A stretch of DNA of 49,389 nt from Falsiroseomonas sp. (GCF_030695085.1 NZ_JAUYTS010000088.1:1-49389); one strand, 5' to 3'; numbered from the stretch's first letter, positions 41,183 through 49,389 are shown. The notes: generated by a model from the sequence alone, not told the origin. Made by a program: numbers and translations.

Positions 41183-43810
41183 ATGAGCCTTTCCACCAGC
41201 CTGGCCCAGCATTCCGCGGTGCGCTTTCGTGAGCAGGCGCTCTACCGCCCGCGCCATGTGCTGTTGCTGGCCGACCCCGCCATGCCCGCCTCCGCACCGC
41301 TCGCGCGCAATCTGCGGGAAGGCGGATTCACCGGCACGCTGACCGAGGCCGTGGACATCGCGGCGGTGGCGCAGGTGCCGGATCTCGCCGTGCTGTCCCT
41401 GGCGCCTGCGGCGATCGAGCCGGCGATGGCGGCGCTGTCCGCGCGCGGCTGCCACGCCGTGGTGGTGCCCGGCCCGGCGCCGGGACTGACCGAAATCTCC
41501 CGCCGCACCGGGGTGCGGGCCTTGGGGCAGGGCAGCTTCGGCATCTGCGTGCCGGGACTCGGGCTGAACGCGTCGCTGTCCCACCTGGCACCGCGCAAGG
41601 GCAGGCTGGCGCTGGTCGGGCAATCCTCCGCGCTCACCCGCGCCGTGCTGGATTGGGCGGAGGCGGAGGCGGTGGGTTTCAGCCATGTCATCGGCATTGG
41701 CGAGAATGACGATCTCGGCTTCGCCCATGCGCTGGACTGGCTCTCCCGCGACCCGGGCACCGGCGCCATCCTGCTGGAACTTCGCCGCATCAAGAATCGC
41801 CGCATGTTCATCTCGGCGGCCCGCGCCGCGGCGCGGATGCGGCCGGTGGTGGCGATCCGCGCCGGTGGCAGGCTGGCCGACCCCTCCGGCACTTCGGATG
41901 CCGTGATGGATGCGGCGCTGCGCCGCGCCGGCGTGCTGCGGGTGGAGGGGCTGGATGACCTGCTCTCGGCCGCGGAGACTCTGGCGCGGGTGAAGCTCGC
42001 GCAGCATGCGTCCACGGGCGGCGGCATCGCGCTGGTGTCCAACGCCACCGGCCTCGGCCTGCTGGCGGCGGACCGCGTGCTGGCCGGCGGCGCGAAGCTG
42101 GCGGAATTGCCGCCGGAGGCGTTGGCGGCGCTGGAGATCGGGCTGCGTCCCGGCTGGCACGGCGCGAATCCGCTGATCCTCGGCCAGGGCTCCGCCACGG
42201 CGCTGGGCGAGGCCGCTTCAATGCTGGCGGGGCTGCGGCAGGTGGATGTGGTGGTTGCGCTGCACGCCCCGGTGGCTGGGGAGGATGCGGGAACCATGGC
42301 CGCGGCGCTGTCGGCCGCCGCCAAGGCAACCCGTGCCGCGCCGATCCTGGTCTGCTGGGCCGGGCAGGCCACCGCCGGCGCGCAGCGTGGTGGCCTCGCC
42401 GCCGCCGGCCTGGCCGTGTTCCCGACCCCCGAAGGCGCCGTGCGCGGCGCGCTGCATCTGCTGCAGGACCGGCAGAACCGCCTGGCCGCCGCCGAACTGC
42501 CGGGGCGGGAGGTGCTCGCCCTGCAGCCCGACCGCGCCGCCGTCACCGCGCTGCTCGCCCGCGCGCGGGCGGAGGGACGGCTTTCGCTGACCGAGGATGA
42601 GGCGCTGGCTGTGCTCGCGGCCTATGGCCTGCCGGTGGTGCCCGGCCGCGTGGCCGCGGATGTGGCGGCGGCGGAAGCGGCGGCCAGCGCGCTGGGCTTC
42701 CCCGTCGTGCTGAAGCTCCGCAGCCCCGATATCGGCCGCAAGACGGAGATCGGCGGCGTCGCGCTGGGCCTGCGCAACGCACAGGCGGTGCGGGAGGCGG
42801 CGGAGGCGATGCTGGAGCGTGCGGCGCGCGAAAGGCCGGCGGCGCGGCTGGCCGGCTTCCTGGTGCAGCGCCAGGCTGGCTGGGGCACCGCGAACCGGGT
42901 GCAGGAATTGCGCATGCGCCTCGGCGATGACGCCATGTTCGGCCCCTTCCTCGGTTTCGGCCTGGGCGGCACCGCGGCGGATGTACTGGGCGATGAGGGG
43001 TTCGACTTGCCGCCCCTGAACCAGACCCTGGCCCGCGGCCTGATCGGGCGAACCCGCGCCGGGCCGCTGCTGGCGGGCTACCGCGACCATCCGGCGGTGG
43101 ACCTCGATGCGGTGGCCGGCGCGCTGGTGCGGCTTTCCCAGGTTGCGGTGGATTTTCCGGAAATCGCGACGCTTGGCGTCAACCCGCTATTTGCCGATGC
43201 TGCCGGGGTGATGGCCGCCGACGCGTCCTGCCTGCTGCGCCCGGCGGGCGAGATGGCGCTGCTGGCCGTGCCGCCCTATCCGGGGGAATGGGCAGCGTCC
43301 TGGACGGCGAAATCCGGCGAGGTGCTGATGGTCCGCCCGGTGCGACCCGAGGATGCCGAGGCGCATGCCGAGATGTTCCGCCGCCTGACGCCGGAGGATG
43401 TGCGCTGGCGCTTCTTCAGTCAACTCCGGGAACTGCCGGCGGTGCAGGTCGCCCGGCTGACGCAGATCGATTACGACCGTGAGATGGCCTTCGTCGCCAT
43501 GCGCCGCCGCGCCGATGGGGCGGAGGACATGCTCGGCGTGTCCCGCCTGATCCGGGAGGCCGATGGCAGGTCGGCCGAATTCGCCGTGGTGGTGGACCGC
43601 GCCATGAAGGGGCAGGGCCTCGGCCGGCACCTGATGCAGCGGCTGTTCGACTGGGCCGCCGCCACCGGGATCGAGGAGGTGGTCGGCCTGATCCTGAGCG
43701 ACAACGTGCCGATGCTGAGCTTCATGCGCGCACTGGGCTTCACAACACGACGCTGCGCGGAGGATGAGGATGTGGTCGAGGCTCGGCGGCGGGTGTCCGC
43801 ACCGGTCTAG
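41183..43810 (+). CDS. Pat-like protein acetyltransferase (acyl-CoA synthetase-like + GNAT fusion)
   Basis: About 875 aa. N-terminal CoA-binding domain (about 15-125), CoA-ligase domains (about 140-440: LVGQSSALTRAVLDWAEAEAVGFSHV-type segment, then RRMFISAARAAARMRPVVAI), ATP-grasp domain (about 470-690: LTEDEALAVLAAYGLPVVPG, FPVVLKLRSPDIGRKTEIGG) and a C-terminal GNAT domain (about 700-865: RPVRPEDAEAH, GQGLGRHLMQRL). This order is that of Pat/YfiQ lysine acetyltransferases, which silence acetyl-CoA synthetase. The phosphohistidine of active NDP-forming ligases is not seen. The start is uncertain (41168, 41183 or GTG 41219). Confidence 0.88.
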   Translation: MSLSTSLAQHSAVRFREQALYRPRHVLLLADPAMPASAPLARNLREGGFTGTLTEAVDIAAVAQVPDLAVLSLAPAAIEPAMAALSARGCHAVVVPGPAPGLTEISRRTGVRALGQGSFGICVPGLGLNASLSHLAPRKGRLALVGQSSALTRAVLDWAEAEAVGFSHVIGIGENDDLGFAHALDWLSRDPGTGAILLELRRIKNRRMFISAARAAARMRPVVAIRAGGRLADPSGTSDAVMDAALRRAGVLRVEGLDDLLSAAETLARVKLAQHASTGGGIALVSNATGLGLLAADRVLAGGAKLAELPPEALAALEIGLRPGWHGANPLILGQGSATALGEAASMLAGLRQVDVVVALHAPVAGEDAGTMAAALSAAAKATRAAPILVCWAGQATAGAQRGGLAAAGLAVFPTPEGAVRGALHLLQDRQNRLAAAELPGREVLALQPDRAAVTALLARARAEGRLSLTEDEALAVLAAYGLPVVPGRVAADVAAAEAAASALGFPVVLKLRSPDIGRKTEIGGVALGLRNAQAVREAAEAMLERAARERPAARLAGFLVQRQAGWGTANRVQELRMRLGDDAMFGPFLGFGLGGTAADVLGDEGFDLPPLNQTLARGLIGRTRAGPLLAGYRDHPAVDLDAVAGALVRLSQVAVDFPEIATLGVNPLFADAAGVMAADASCLLRPAGEMALLAVPPYPGEWAASWTAKSGEVLMVRPVRPEDAEAHAEMFRRLTPEDVRWRFFSQLRELPAVQVARLTQIDYDREMAFVAMRRRADGAEDMLGVSRLIREADGRSAEFAVVVDRAMKGQGLGRHLMQRLFDWAAATGIEEVVGLILSDNVPMLSFMRALGFTTRRCAEDEDVVEARRRVSAPV

Positions 43811-43828
43811 ACCTTCTTCCGACCGCCT

Positions 43829-43854
43829 CGGCTGACCGCCGGAACCCTCAGCCG
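43829..43854. terminator. Weak hairpin between convergent genes
   Basis: CGGCTGA (43829-43835) and TCAGCCG (43848-43854) form a 7-bp stem with a 12-nt loop between the Pat-like stop and the XRE-regulator stop. Possible bidirectional terminator; no T-run. Confidence 0.3.
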
Positions 43855-44723
43855 GCCGTGGCGCGGATCAGTTCCCGTACCCGGGCCGCCGCGGCGGCGC
43901 CCTTCATCGCGTCGCGCCAGGCGACCTCCGCCACGCGCTGATGCGCCGCCACCGCCTCATCCGCCGCGGTGATCGAGCCGACGCCGAGGCCGCCATTGGG
44001 CGGCGTGTCCGCGGCGAAGGGGGAGGAGACGACATGCGCGCGCTCGCGGCCGCGCATGACCATGAAGCCGCCGGTCGGCTCGGTGCCGCTGGCAAGCCCG
44101 ATCTGCACACCGATCGGCACGCTTTCCATCATCACGGCGATCGCCTCGGCCTCCGCCCGCGCGGCGGCGAGGCAGCGCTGGCGGGTGCGCTCGGGCAGCG
44201 TCATGCCGGCGGCGACACCTTCCTGGAGGAAGCGACGCAGCGCGGCCTCACCGAGAATGGCGATGATGGTCGGGCGGCGGGCGGCGTGCAGGCGCTTGCG
44301 GGCGGCGAGCAGGCCGAGCGCCTGGTCCGCGCTGGCGCGGGCCTGAAGGCGTTCCGGCGCGGCATCCGCCGCTTCCGTCCAGGCCTCGCCGACGGCGCCA
44401 TCGAAGGCATCCGTCGTGGTCTGGTAGCAGAAGGCGCCGCCGACCATCAGGATCTGGTCCGCCTGTTCCTCGACCTGCCGCAGCCGTTCCTGGAAGGCGA
44501 GGGGGCGGGCGAAGTATTCCACCCCGATGCCCAGCAGCGACAGCGGCGAGATCTTCAACAGCTCGGCCAGGCGCCGGATCGTGTCCAGCTTGATGACCTC
44601 GCCCTTCTCGTACCGATAGAGCGCGGCGCGGGAGACGCCAAGGCGCGCCGCGATTTCCTCGGCGCGGAGGCCGGATTCGAGGCGATAGGCTCGCAATTGC
44701 TGCCCTATGTCCGCGAAACGCAT
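43848..44723 (-). CDS. XRE-family transcriptional regulator with C-terminal sensor-like domain
   Basis: 291 aa. HTH_3 domain at residues 6-60: QLRAYRLESGLRAEEIAARLGVSRAALYRYEKG, KLDTIRRLAELLKISPLSLLG. The remaining 230 aa form an unrecognised mixed alpha/beta domain (VGGAFCYQTTTDAFDGA, PTIIAILGEAALRRFLQEG, VPIGVQIGLASGTEPTGGFMVMRG), which may bind an effector. The ATG at 44723 has GGGGGA upstream. It lies downstream of the glyoxylate-route operon on the same strand, separated by a hairpin, so it is probably transcribed on its own. Target unknown. Confidence 0.83.
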   Translation of the reverse strand: MRFADIGQQLRAYRLESGLRAEEIAARLGVSRAALYRYEKGEVIKLDTIRRLAELLKISPLSLLGIGVEYFARPLAFQERLRQVEEQADQILMVGGAFCYQTTTDAFDGAVGEAWTEAADAAPERLQARASADQALGLLAARKRLHAARRPTIIAILGEAALRRFLQEGVAAGMTLPERTRQRCLAAARAEAEAIAVMMESVPIGVQIGLASGTEPTGGFMVMRGRERAHVVSSPFAADTPPNGGLGVGSITAADEAVAAHQRVAEVAWRDAMKGAAAAARVRELIRATAG

Positions 44724-44931
44724 GCAATCCCCCGTTGGTCCCGTGAACAAGATACAACCCTAAAGCCGGAGACAGAATCTCAGGGATCGGGCCGGTGATG
44801 TCAAAATGCGGGACAGACGCGCCGAACGCAACGCCGAAAACACGGAAAAATTGTGGCGGGCCGCGAGCGGGTACCCTCAAGAGTTGTGGACACCCTGCGA
44901 CGCTGCGCCTGCGGCGCGTGTCGGCCGGCCT

Positions 44932-44962
44932 GGCGGGTCAGGGGGCGCAGCCCTGACCCGCC
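44932..44962 (-). terminator. Perfect 12-bp hairpin after the tartronate semialdehyde reductase gene
   Basis: GGCGGGTCAGGG (44932-44943) and CCCTGACCCGCC (44951-44962) pair perfectly around a 7-nt loop, 18 bases beyond the stop at 44981. The rest of the 257-base gap to the XRE gene (44724-44980) holds no convincing gene. Confidence 0.65.
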
Positions 44963-44980
44963 GCTCCGCGTCTTTTCGCT

Positions 44981-45865
44981 TCAGGCGTCCGGGGCAACCT
45001 TGTGGGCGGCCAGTGTTTCCAGTGCCTTAACCATACCAGAATGGTCATCCGCTGCGCCGCCCATTGCGGCACAGGCGGCGAAAAGCTGCGCGGTGGAGGC
45101 GGTGTTGGGCAGCGCGACGCCCAATTCCTTGCCAGCCTGGAGCGCCAGATTCAGGTCCTTCTGATGCAGTTCGATGCGGAATCCCGGCGCGAATGTGCGC
45201 TTGATCATCCGCTCGCCATGCAGTTCAAGTATACGCGAGGTTGCCAAGCCACCCATCAGTGCCTGCCGCACCTTGGCCGGGTCGGCGCCCGCCTTGCTGG
45301 CGAAGACCAGCGCCTCACCCACCGCCTCGATCGTCAGGGCGACGATGATCTGGTTGGCCACCTTGCAGGTCTGGCCTGCGCCGGTCTCGCCCACCAGGGT
45401 GATGTTCTTGCCCATTGCCTCGAACAGCGGCCGGGCGCGCTCGAAGGCCGGCTCGCTGCCGCCCACCATGATGGTCAGGCTGGCATTCTTGGCGCCCACC
45501 TCGCCGCCCGAGACGGGCGCATCCAGGTAGTCACAGCCCTTCTCCGCGACTCGGGCAGCGAAGGTCTTGGTGGCGGTCGGGCTGATCGAGGACATGTCGA
45601 TCACCAGCTTGCCGGGTGCCAGGCCCTCCGCGACTCCGCCGGCGCCGAACAGGGCTGCTTCCACATCGGGGGTGTCGGGCACCATCAGGATGATGACCTC
45701 CGCCGCCTTCGCCACCGCGGCGGCATCCGGCAGGATGGTCAGCGCCGCGCGCAGTTCGGCCGTCAGGCTGGCGCGGTCCGGCGCGCAGATCTCGTGGCCG
45801 GCGGTCTTCAGGTGCAGCGCCATGGGCTTGCCCATGATGCCGAGGCCGATGAAACCGATCTTCAT
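44981..45865 (-). CDS. glxR: 2-hydroxy-3-oxopropionate (tartronate semialdehyde) reductase
   Basis: 294 aa. Beta-hydroxyacid dehydrogenase family: NAD(P)-binding GFIGLGIMGKPMA at residues 4-16, substrate-binding DAPVSGGEVGA near 115-125, catalytic K168 in GQTCKVANQ, and QKDLNLAL near 245. Reduces tartronate semialdehyde to glycerate. Assignment over 3-hydroxyisobutyrate dehydrogenase rests on hydroxypyruvate isomerase in the same operon. GGAGAG lies 9 bases upstream. No glyoxylate carboligase or glycerate kinase is in the window. Confidence 0.88.
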   Translation of the reverse strand: MKIGFIGLGIMGKPMALHLKTAGHEICAPDRASLTAELRAALTILPDAAAVAKAAEVIILMVPDTPDVEAALFGAGGVAEGLAPGKLVIDMSSISPTATKTFAARVAEKGCDYLDAPVSGGEVGAKNASLTIMVGGSEPAFERARPLFEAMGKNITLVGETGAGQTCKVANQIIVALTIEAVGEALVFASKAGADPAKVRQALMGGLATSRILELHGERMIKRTFAPGFRIELHQKDLNLALQAGKELGVALPNTASTAQLFAACAAMGGAADDHSGMVKALETLAAHKVAPDA

Positions 45866-45903
45866 GGCGTGTCTCTCCGTTCGGGGTGTTCAGGTGGGGG
45901 TGA

Positions 45904-46548
45904 TCAGGTCAGGGCGGCGGCGGCGGTGAAGCGCACGCCGGCGGTCTCGAGGCGCGCCTGGCTTTCCGCCAGCGCATCCTCCGGGCCGAGGCGGGCGCAG
46001 GCATCCGCCACCACCCAGGTGTCGAAGCCGAGGCTGGCCGCATCCTCCGCGGTCCAGTCCACGCAAAAGGGCCGGGTGATGCCGGCGATGAAGACCCGCC
46101 GCACGCCGACCGCCCGCAGCCATTCGGCGAGGCCCGTGCCGGTGCTGCGGTCGTTCTCGCGGAAGGCGGAGTAGCTGTCGATCGCCTGGCGAAACCCCTT
46201 GCGCAGCACCAGCACCACCTTGGACTGGTCGAGGCCCGGATGGATCGCGGCGCCCGGCGTGGCGCGCACGCCATGGTCCGGCCACAGCACCTGCGCGCCG
46301 TAGTCCAGCCGCACCTGGTCGTAGGGCGCCCGGCCGGGGTGCTGGGAGGCGAAGGAGGCATGCGCCGGGTGGTGCCAATCCTGCGTCACCACGGCACGCG
46401 CGACTGGCCCGGCCAGGATGCGGTTGATCACCGGGATCACCGCCTCCGCCCCCGGCACCGGCAATTCATCCGGGCACAGCTTCATGAAGGTCGGCTGCGG
46501 GTCCACCACCAGCAGCAGATCCTCCACCGGGTGCAGCGCGCCTGGCAT
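45904..46548 (-). CDS. Nicotinamidase-like cysteine hydrolase (isochorismatase superfamily)
   Basis: 214 aa. LLLVVDPQPTFM carries catalytic D16; VVTQDWHHPAHASF carries metal residues D57 and H59 and a further His; WPDHG follows; the catalytic lysine is K117 in LVLRKGF; YSAFREND and AGITRPFCVDWT carry nucleophile C162. This combination is that of PncA-type nicotinamidases (nicotinamide to nicotinate plus ammonia), though RPFCVDW replaces the usual TDYCV. It lies 3 bases after hyi and 38 bases before glxR on the same strand, an unusual place for an NAD-salvage gene, so another amide substrate is possible. Confidence 0.8.
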   Translation of the reverse strand: MPGALHPVEDLLLVVDPQPTFMKLCPDELPVPGAEAVIPVINRILAGPVARAVVTQDWHHPAHASFASQHPGRAPYDQVRLDYGAQVLWPDHGVRATPGAAIHPGLDQSKVVLVLRKGFRQAIDSYSAFRENDRSTGTGLAEWLRAVGVRRVFIAGITRPFCVDWTAEDAASLGFDTWVVADACARLGPEDALAESQARLETAGVRFTAAAALT

Positions 46549-46551
46549 GGC

Positions 46552-47331
46552 TCAGCCCTTGTAGGGCGCGAACCAGCCGAGGCCGGCCACCGTCTCGCCG
46601 GCCGGGCGGTATTCGCAGCCGATCCAGCCGCGGAAGCCCAGCGCATCGATCTTCTCGAAGACGAAGGGCCAGTTCACCTCGCCGGTGCCCGGCTCGTTGC
46701 GGCCGGGATTATCCGCCACCTGCATATGGGCGATCAGCGGCAGGTGCTTCTCCACCCGCTTGACGATGTCGCCCTCGGTGATCTGGCAGTGATACAGGTC
46801 GAACTGCATGCCGATCCTGTCGGCGCCAATCGCCTCGATGATCGCCGCGGCCTGGTCGGTGGTGTTCAGGAAGAAGCCGGGGATGTCGCGGTGGTTGATC
46901 GGCTCGATAACCGGCTTCACGCCGGCCGGCTGCGCCAGCTCCGCCGCCCAGGCCAGGTTGGCGGCCAGCGTCGCCGTCATCGTGTCATGCGGCACGCCCG
47001 CCGGGGCGAGGCCGGACATCACATGGATGCGCGGGCATTGCAGCGTGGCGGCGTAGTCCAGCGCCTTCTTGAAGCCTTCCCTGAATTCCGTCTGGCGGCC
47101 GGGCAGGGCGGCCTGGCCGCGCTCGCCCTTGTTCCAGTCCCCCGGCGGGCCGTTGAACAGCACCTGGGACAGGCCGTTAGCCTTCAAACGCCTGGCGATC
47201 TCGGCGGCGGGAAAATCATAGGGAAACAGGAATTCCACGGCCTTGAAGCCGGCCTTGGCCGCTGCCTCGAAGCGATCGAGGAAGGGCAGCTCGGTGAACA
47301 TCAGGGAGATGTTGGCAGCGAAGCGCGGCAT
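46552..47331 (-). CDS. hyi: Hydroxypyruvate isomerase
   Basis: 259 aa. TIM barrel of the AP-endonuclease-2/xylose-isomerase-like superfamily. MPRFAANISLMFTELPFLDRF, AGFKAVEFLFPYDF, LFNGPPGDWNKGERG (highly typical of Hyi), VIEPINHRDIPGFFL, MQFDLYHCQITEGD and GCEYRPAG contain the Glu, His and Asp metal ligands. Interconverts hydroxypyruvate and tartronate semialdehyde in glyoxylate/allantoin catabolism. First gene of the hyi, nicotinamidase-like, glxR operon. Confidence 0.93.
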   Translation of the reverse strand: MPRFAANISLMFTELPFLDRFEAAAKAGFKAVEFLFPYDFPAAEIARRLKANGLSQVLFNGPPGDWNKGERGQAALPGRQTEFREGFKKALDYAATLQCPRIHVMSGLAPAGVPHDTMTATLAANLAWAAELAQPAGVKPVIEPINHRDIPGFFLNTTDQAAAIIEAIGADRIGMQFDLYHCQITEGDIVKRVEKHLPLIAHMQVADNPGRNEPGTGEVNWPFVFEKIDALGFRGWIGCEYRPAGETVAGLGWFAPYKG

Positions 47332-47380
47332 GGCAGTGTCTTTCCTGGAGTTTTGCCCTGGGGGGTTTCGCGGGTGATGC

Positions 47381-47403
47381 CTTGGCCCCCGCCGGGGGGC
47401 AAG
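47381..47403. terminator. Imperfect GC-rich hairpin between hyi and the AI-2E-type gene
   Basis: CTTGGCCCCC and GGGGGGCAAG pair with one mismatch around GCC, in the 159-base divergent gap. Upstream of both genes, so attenuation or a protein site is as likely as termination. Confidence 0.25.
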
Positions 47404-47490
47404 CCCGCCGCGTGCCTGCGGGGTGATGCGCGGAGTAGGTGCACCCGGCCGGGGCTTCGGCTAAGTCTCGATTCCCACACCGGAGCCAGC

Positions 47491-48564
47491 ATGAGCCAGG
47501 AATCCATCCGCCCCGCCCGCCTGCTCGGCCTGGCGGCGCTGTTCGCGCTGGGGCTCGGCTGTTTCTGGGTGATCAAGCCCTTCATCTCCGCCCTGCTATG
47601 GGCGGTGATCCTGGCCTACACCACCTGGCCCGCCTTCCGCATGCTGCGGGAGAAGACCGGCCTCGGGCCGGGTTCCGCCGCGCTGGTCATGGTGACGGTG
47701 GAATTCGTGCTGATCGGCCTACCCCTGGTCTTCGCCACGCCGACGACGCGGGAGGAGATCGAAGGTCTCCGGGCCGCCTTCGAGCGTTCGCTGGTCACCG
47801 GCCTGCCGGAGCTGGCCACCTGGCTCGGCGGCCTGCCCTTCGTGGGTGAGACCTTCCGCGGCCTGCTGAGTGGTTGGGATACCACTTTCGCCGGGCTGTT
47901 CGAGACCATCAGCCCCTATGCCGGGCAGATCGCGAGCAGCGCGCTGGCGGTACTGCTGGCCGTGCTGTCCGGCCTGGCGGAACTGATCATGGCGATCTTC
48001 CTGGCCTTCTTCTTTTACCGCGACGGCCCCGCCATGGCCGCCCATGCCGAGGCGGTGATGGAGAAGATGGCCGGGCCCGGCACGCGCCGGCTGATCCTGC
48101 TGACCGGCAACGTCACCCGCGGCGTGGTCTATGGCCTGCTGGGCACCGCCGTGCTGCAGGGGGCGATGACGGTCTTCGGGCTGTGGATTGCCGGCGTGCC
48201 GCAGCCGGTGCTGCTGGGCGTGGTGGCCGGCGTGCTGTCCATCCTGCCGGTTGGGGCGCCGCTTGTCTGGGCGCCGGCCGCGATCTGGCTGTTCACCCAG
48301 GGGGAGACGGGCTGGGGGCTGTTCATGGCGGTGTATGGCGCGGCGGGCATTTCCTCGGTGGACAATGTCATCCGCCCCTGGCTGATCAGCCGCGGCGCCG
48401 ACCTGCCGCTGCTGCTGACCTTGCTGGGCGCGATCGGTGGCGTCATCGGCTTCGGCATCCTCGGCCTGTTTCTTGGGCCTGTTCTGTTGGCGGTCGGCTT
48501 CACCCTGCTGCGCGATTGGGCAGGCAATGGTGCGGCGACCAGCCTGGTCGGTCCGAAGACTTGA
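47491..48564 (+). CDS. AI-2E/PerM-family membrane protein
   Basis: 357 aa, about eight membrane segments. FWVIKPFISALLWAVILAYTTWPAFR near the start, the amphipathic middle with LSGWDTTFAGLF, SGLAELIMAIFLAFFFYRDG, GNVTRGVVYGLLGTAVLQG and GISSVDNVIRPWLISRGADLPLLLTLLGAIGG-type C-terminal part are signatures of the TqsA/PerM (UPF0118) family. Members export autoinducer-2 or act as cation/proton antiporters; the substrate is not deducible. GGAG lies 6 bases before the ATG. The longer open frame reaching back to 46240 is antisense to hyi and has no family sequence. Confidence 0.9.
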   Translation: MSQESIRPARLLGLAALFALGLGCFWVIKPFISALLWAVILAYTTWPAFRMLREKTGLGPGSAALVMVTVEFVLIGLPLVFATPTTREEIEGLRAAFERSLVTGLPELATWLGGLPFVGETFRGLLSGWDTTFAGLFETISPYAGQIASSALAVLLAVLSGLAELIMAIFLAFFFYRDGPAMAAHAEAVMEKMAGPGTRRLILLTGNVTRGVVYGLLGTAVLQGAMTVFGLWIAGVPQPVLLGVVAGVLSILPVGAPLVWAPAAIWLFTQGETGWGLFMAVYGAAGISSVDNVIRPWLISRGADLPLLLTLLGAIGGVIGFGILGLFLGPVLLAVGFTLLRDWAGNGAATSLVGPKT

Positions 48565-48585
48565 ATTCGGCCTTCCGCCGGCGTT

Positions 48586-48601
48586 TGCATCACGATATGC
48601 A
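48586..48601. promoter_or_regulatory. Small inverted repeat upstream of the family-5 binding protein
   Basis: TGCAT (48586-48590) and ATGCA (48597-48601) flank CACGAT, about 75 bases before the ATG at 48675. A second hairpin, GGTGGG/CCCACC (48630-48649), lies nearer the gene. Candidate operator or leader structures; weak. Confidence 0.25.
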
Positions 48602-48674
48602 CGAAGGCTTGCAGGCAGGCTGGCGGGCAGGTGGGCGCAACGACCCACCGCCCCCCAGGAATGGGAGCTCGGGG

Positions 48675-49389
48675 ATGATGCGAAGACTGCTTCTGGCGGC
48701 CGCCGCCATTGTTGCGCTGGGGGTGACAGCACCAGCGCCCGCCACGGCACAGACCGTCCGCTGGACCGCCAGCGGCGATCCCAACACCATGGACCCCCAC
48801 AGCCAGAATGTCGGGACCGTCACCATGGTGCTCCAGCAGATCTATGATCCGCTGATCGCCCGCAACCCGGACCTGTCGCTGCGCCCGGGCCTCGCGCTGT
48901 CCTGGACCCAGGTGGAGCCGACGCGCTGGCGTTTCGTGCTGCGCGGGGATGTCAAATTCCATGGCGGCGAGGCGTTCTCCGCCGATGACGTGGTCTTCAG
49001 CATCGGCCGCGCCCGCCAGCCCACCTCCAATTTCGGCATCTTCGTCGATACGATCGCCGATGTGGTGAAGGTGGACGAGATGACGGTGGACGTCGTCACC
49101 CGCGTCCCGGACCCGATCCTCCCGAACAAGTTCGCCTCCGTCTACATGATGTCGAAGGCCTGGTCCGAGGCGAACGGGGCGGCCCGCCCGCAGAACACCA
49201 GGGCGCGGGAGGAGATGCACACCACCCGCAACACCAACGGCACCGGCGCCTTCCGCCTCGAATCCCGGGAGAATGACGTTCGCACCGTGCTGCGCCGCAA
49301 TGCGGACTGGTATGGGTGGCGGGAGCAGGATGCGGCCCGTTCCAACGTGCAGGAAATCATCTTCCGGCCAATCTCCTCGGACGCCACGC
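48675..49389 (+). CDS. ABC transporter family-5 solute-binding protein (5' part; cut by window end)
   Basis: 238 codons visible and the frame is open to the window edge. Signal peptide MMRRLLLAAAAIVALGVTAP, with cleavage after ATA near residue 25. The mature start VRWTASGDPNTMDPHSQN, LQQIYDPLIARNPD, RWRFVLRGDVKFHGGEAFSADDVVFSI and TGAFRLES are classic SBP_bac_5 (DppA/OppA/NikA) features. Such proteins bind peptides, opines, nickel chelates or glutathione; none can be chosen here. GGGAG lies upstream. Permease and ATPase genes would be expected beyond the window. It is missing its C-terminal half only because of the window boundary. Confidence 0.92.
   Translation, partial: MMRRLLLAAAAIVALGVTAPAPATAQTVRWTASGDPNTMDPHSQNVGTVTMVLQQIYDPLIARNPDLSLRPGLALSWTQVEPTRWRFVLRGDVKFHGGEAFSADDVVFSIGRARQPTSNFGIFVDTIADVVKVDEMTVDVVTRVPDPILPNKFASVYMMSKAWSEANGAARPQNTRAREEMHTTRNTNGTGAFRLESRENDVRTVLRRNADWYGWREQDAARSNVQEIIFRPISSDAT

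Noticed and set aside
48607..48640. GGCAGG-type tandem repeats upstream of the family-5 binding protein
   Set aside because: Too short and irregular to be distinguished from GC-rich background.

Overview
The window is a uniformly high-GC bacterial chromosome segment, dense with genes and with strongly GC-biased third codon positions. Four orphan periplasmic Bug/TctC-type binding proteins, a Liv-type ABC operon, a TamA/TamB pair and Rhodospirillales-like gene content suggest an aerobic alphaproteobacterium. The Acetobacteraceae (Roseomonas-like) are the best guess, made from gene content and composition only. No phage, insertion sequence, CRISPR array or origin was seen, and no gene-free stretch exceeds about 260 bases.

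Layout. 25-4744: an SDR, a small hypothetical, a YfcG-like glutathione transferase, a tRNA-Ser(GCU), a small secreted protein, glpD and a C4 zinc-finger DksA/TraR-like protein. 4801-9938: a LysR regulator divergent from a class-III aminotransferase with a perfect 9-bp inverted repeat between them, then a Bug receptor-nitroreductase pair divergent from an NTF2/SnoaL-like protein. 9995-17569: livG-livF-livK-like-livH-livM followed by a translationally coupled GAF protein, a terminator-like hairpin, then a NicX-like (M29-type) metalloenzyme and a Bug receptor.

17570-27669 is the most distinctive block. Read on the minus strand it runs Bug, sulfatase, Bug, sulfatase, formylglycine-generating enzyme, BCCT transporter, MFS transporter, with a divergent FadR-type GntR regulator at its head. 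Each Bug gene overlaps its sulfatase by the same GTGA junction. Both sulfatases carry the CxPxR maturation motif and lack signal peptides. This looks like a self-contained set for uptake and cytoplasmic desulfation of an unknown organic sulfate ester.

27673-49389: an ABC-F/M24 peptidase/GST operon, a methyltransferase-glycosyltransferase fusion, tamA-tamB, an M20 amidohydrolase, an HSL-type hydrolase, a Pat-like acyl-CoA-ligase/GNAT fusion, an XRE regulator, a hydroxypyruvate isomerase/nicotinamidase-like/tartronate semialdehyde reductase operon (glyoxylate route), an AI-2E/PerM-type membrane protein, and the 5' part of a family-5 solute-binding protein cut by the window end.

All function calls come from motifs and remembered family sequences; no database search was run. 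Many starts were moved inward from the longest open frame, using Shine-Dalgarno sequences and family N-termini.
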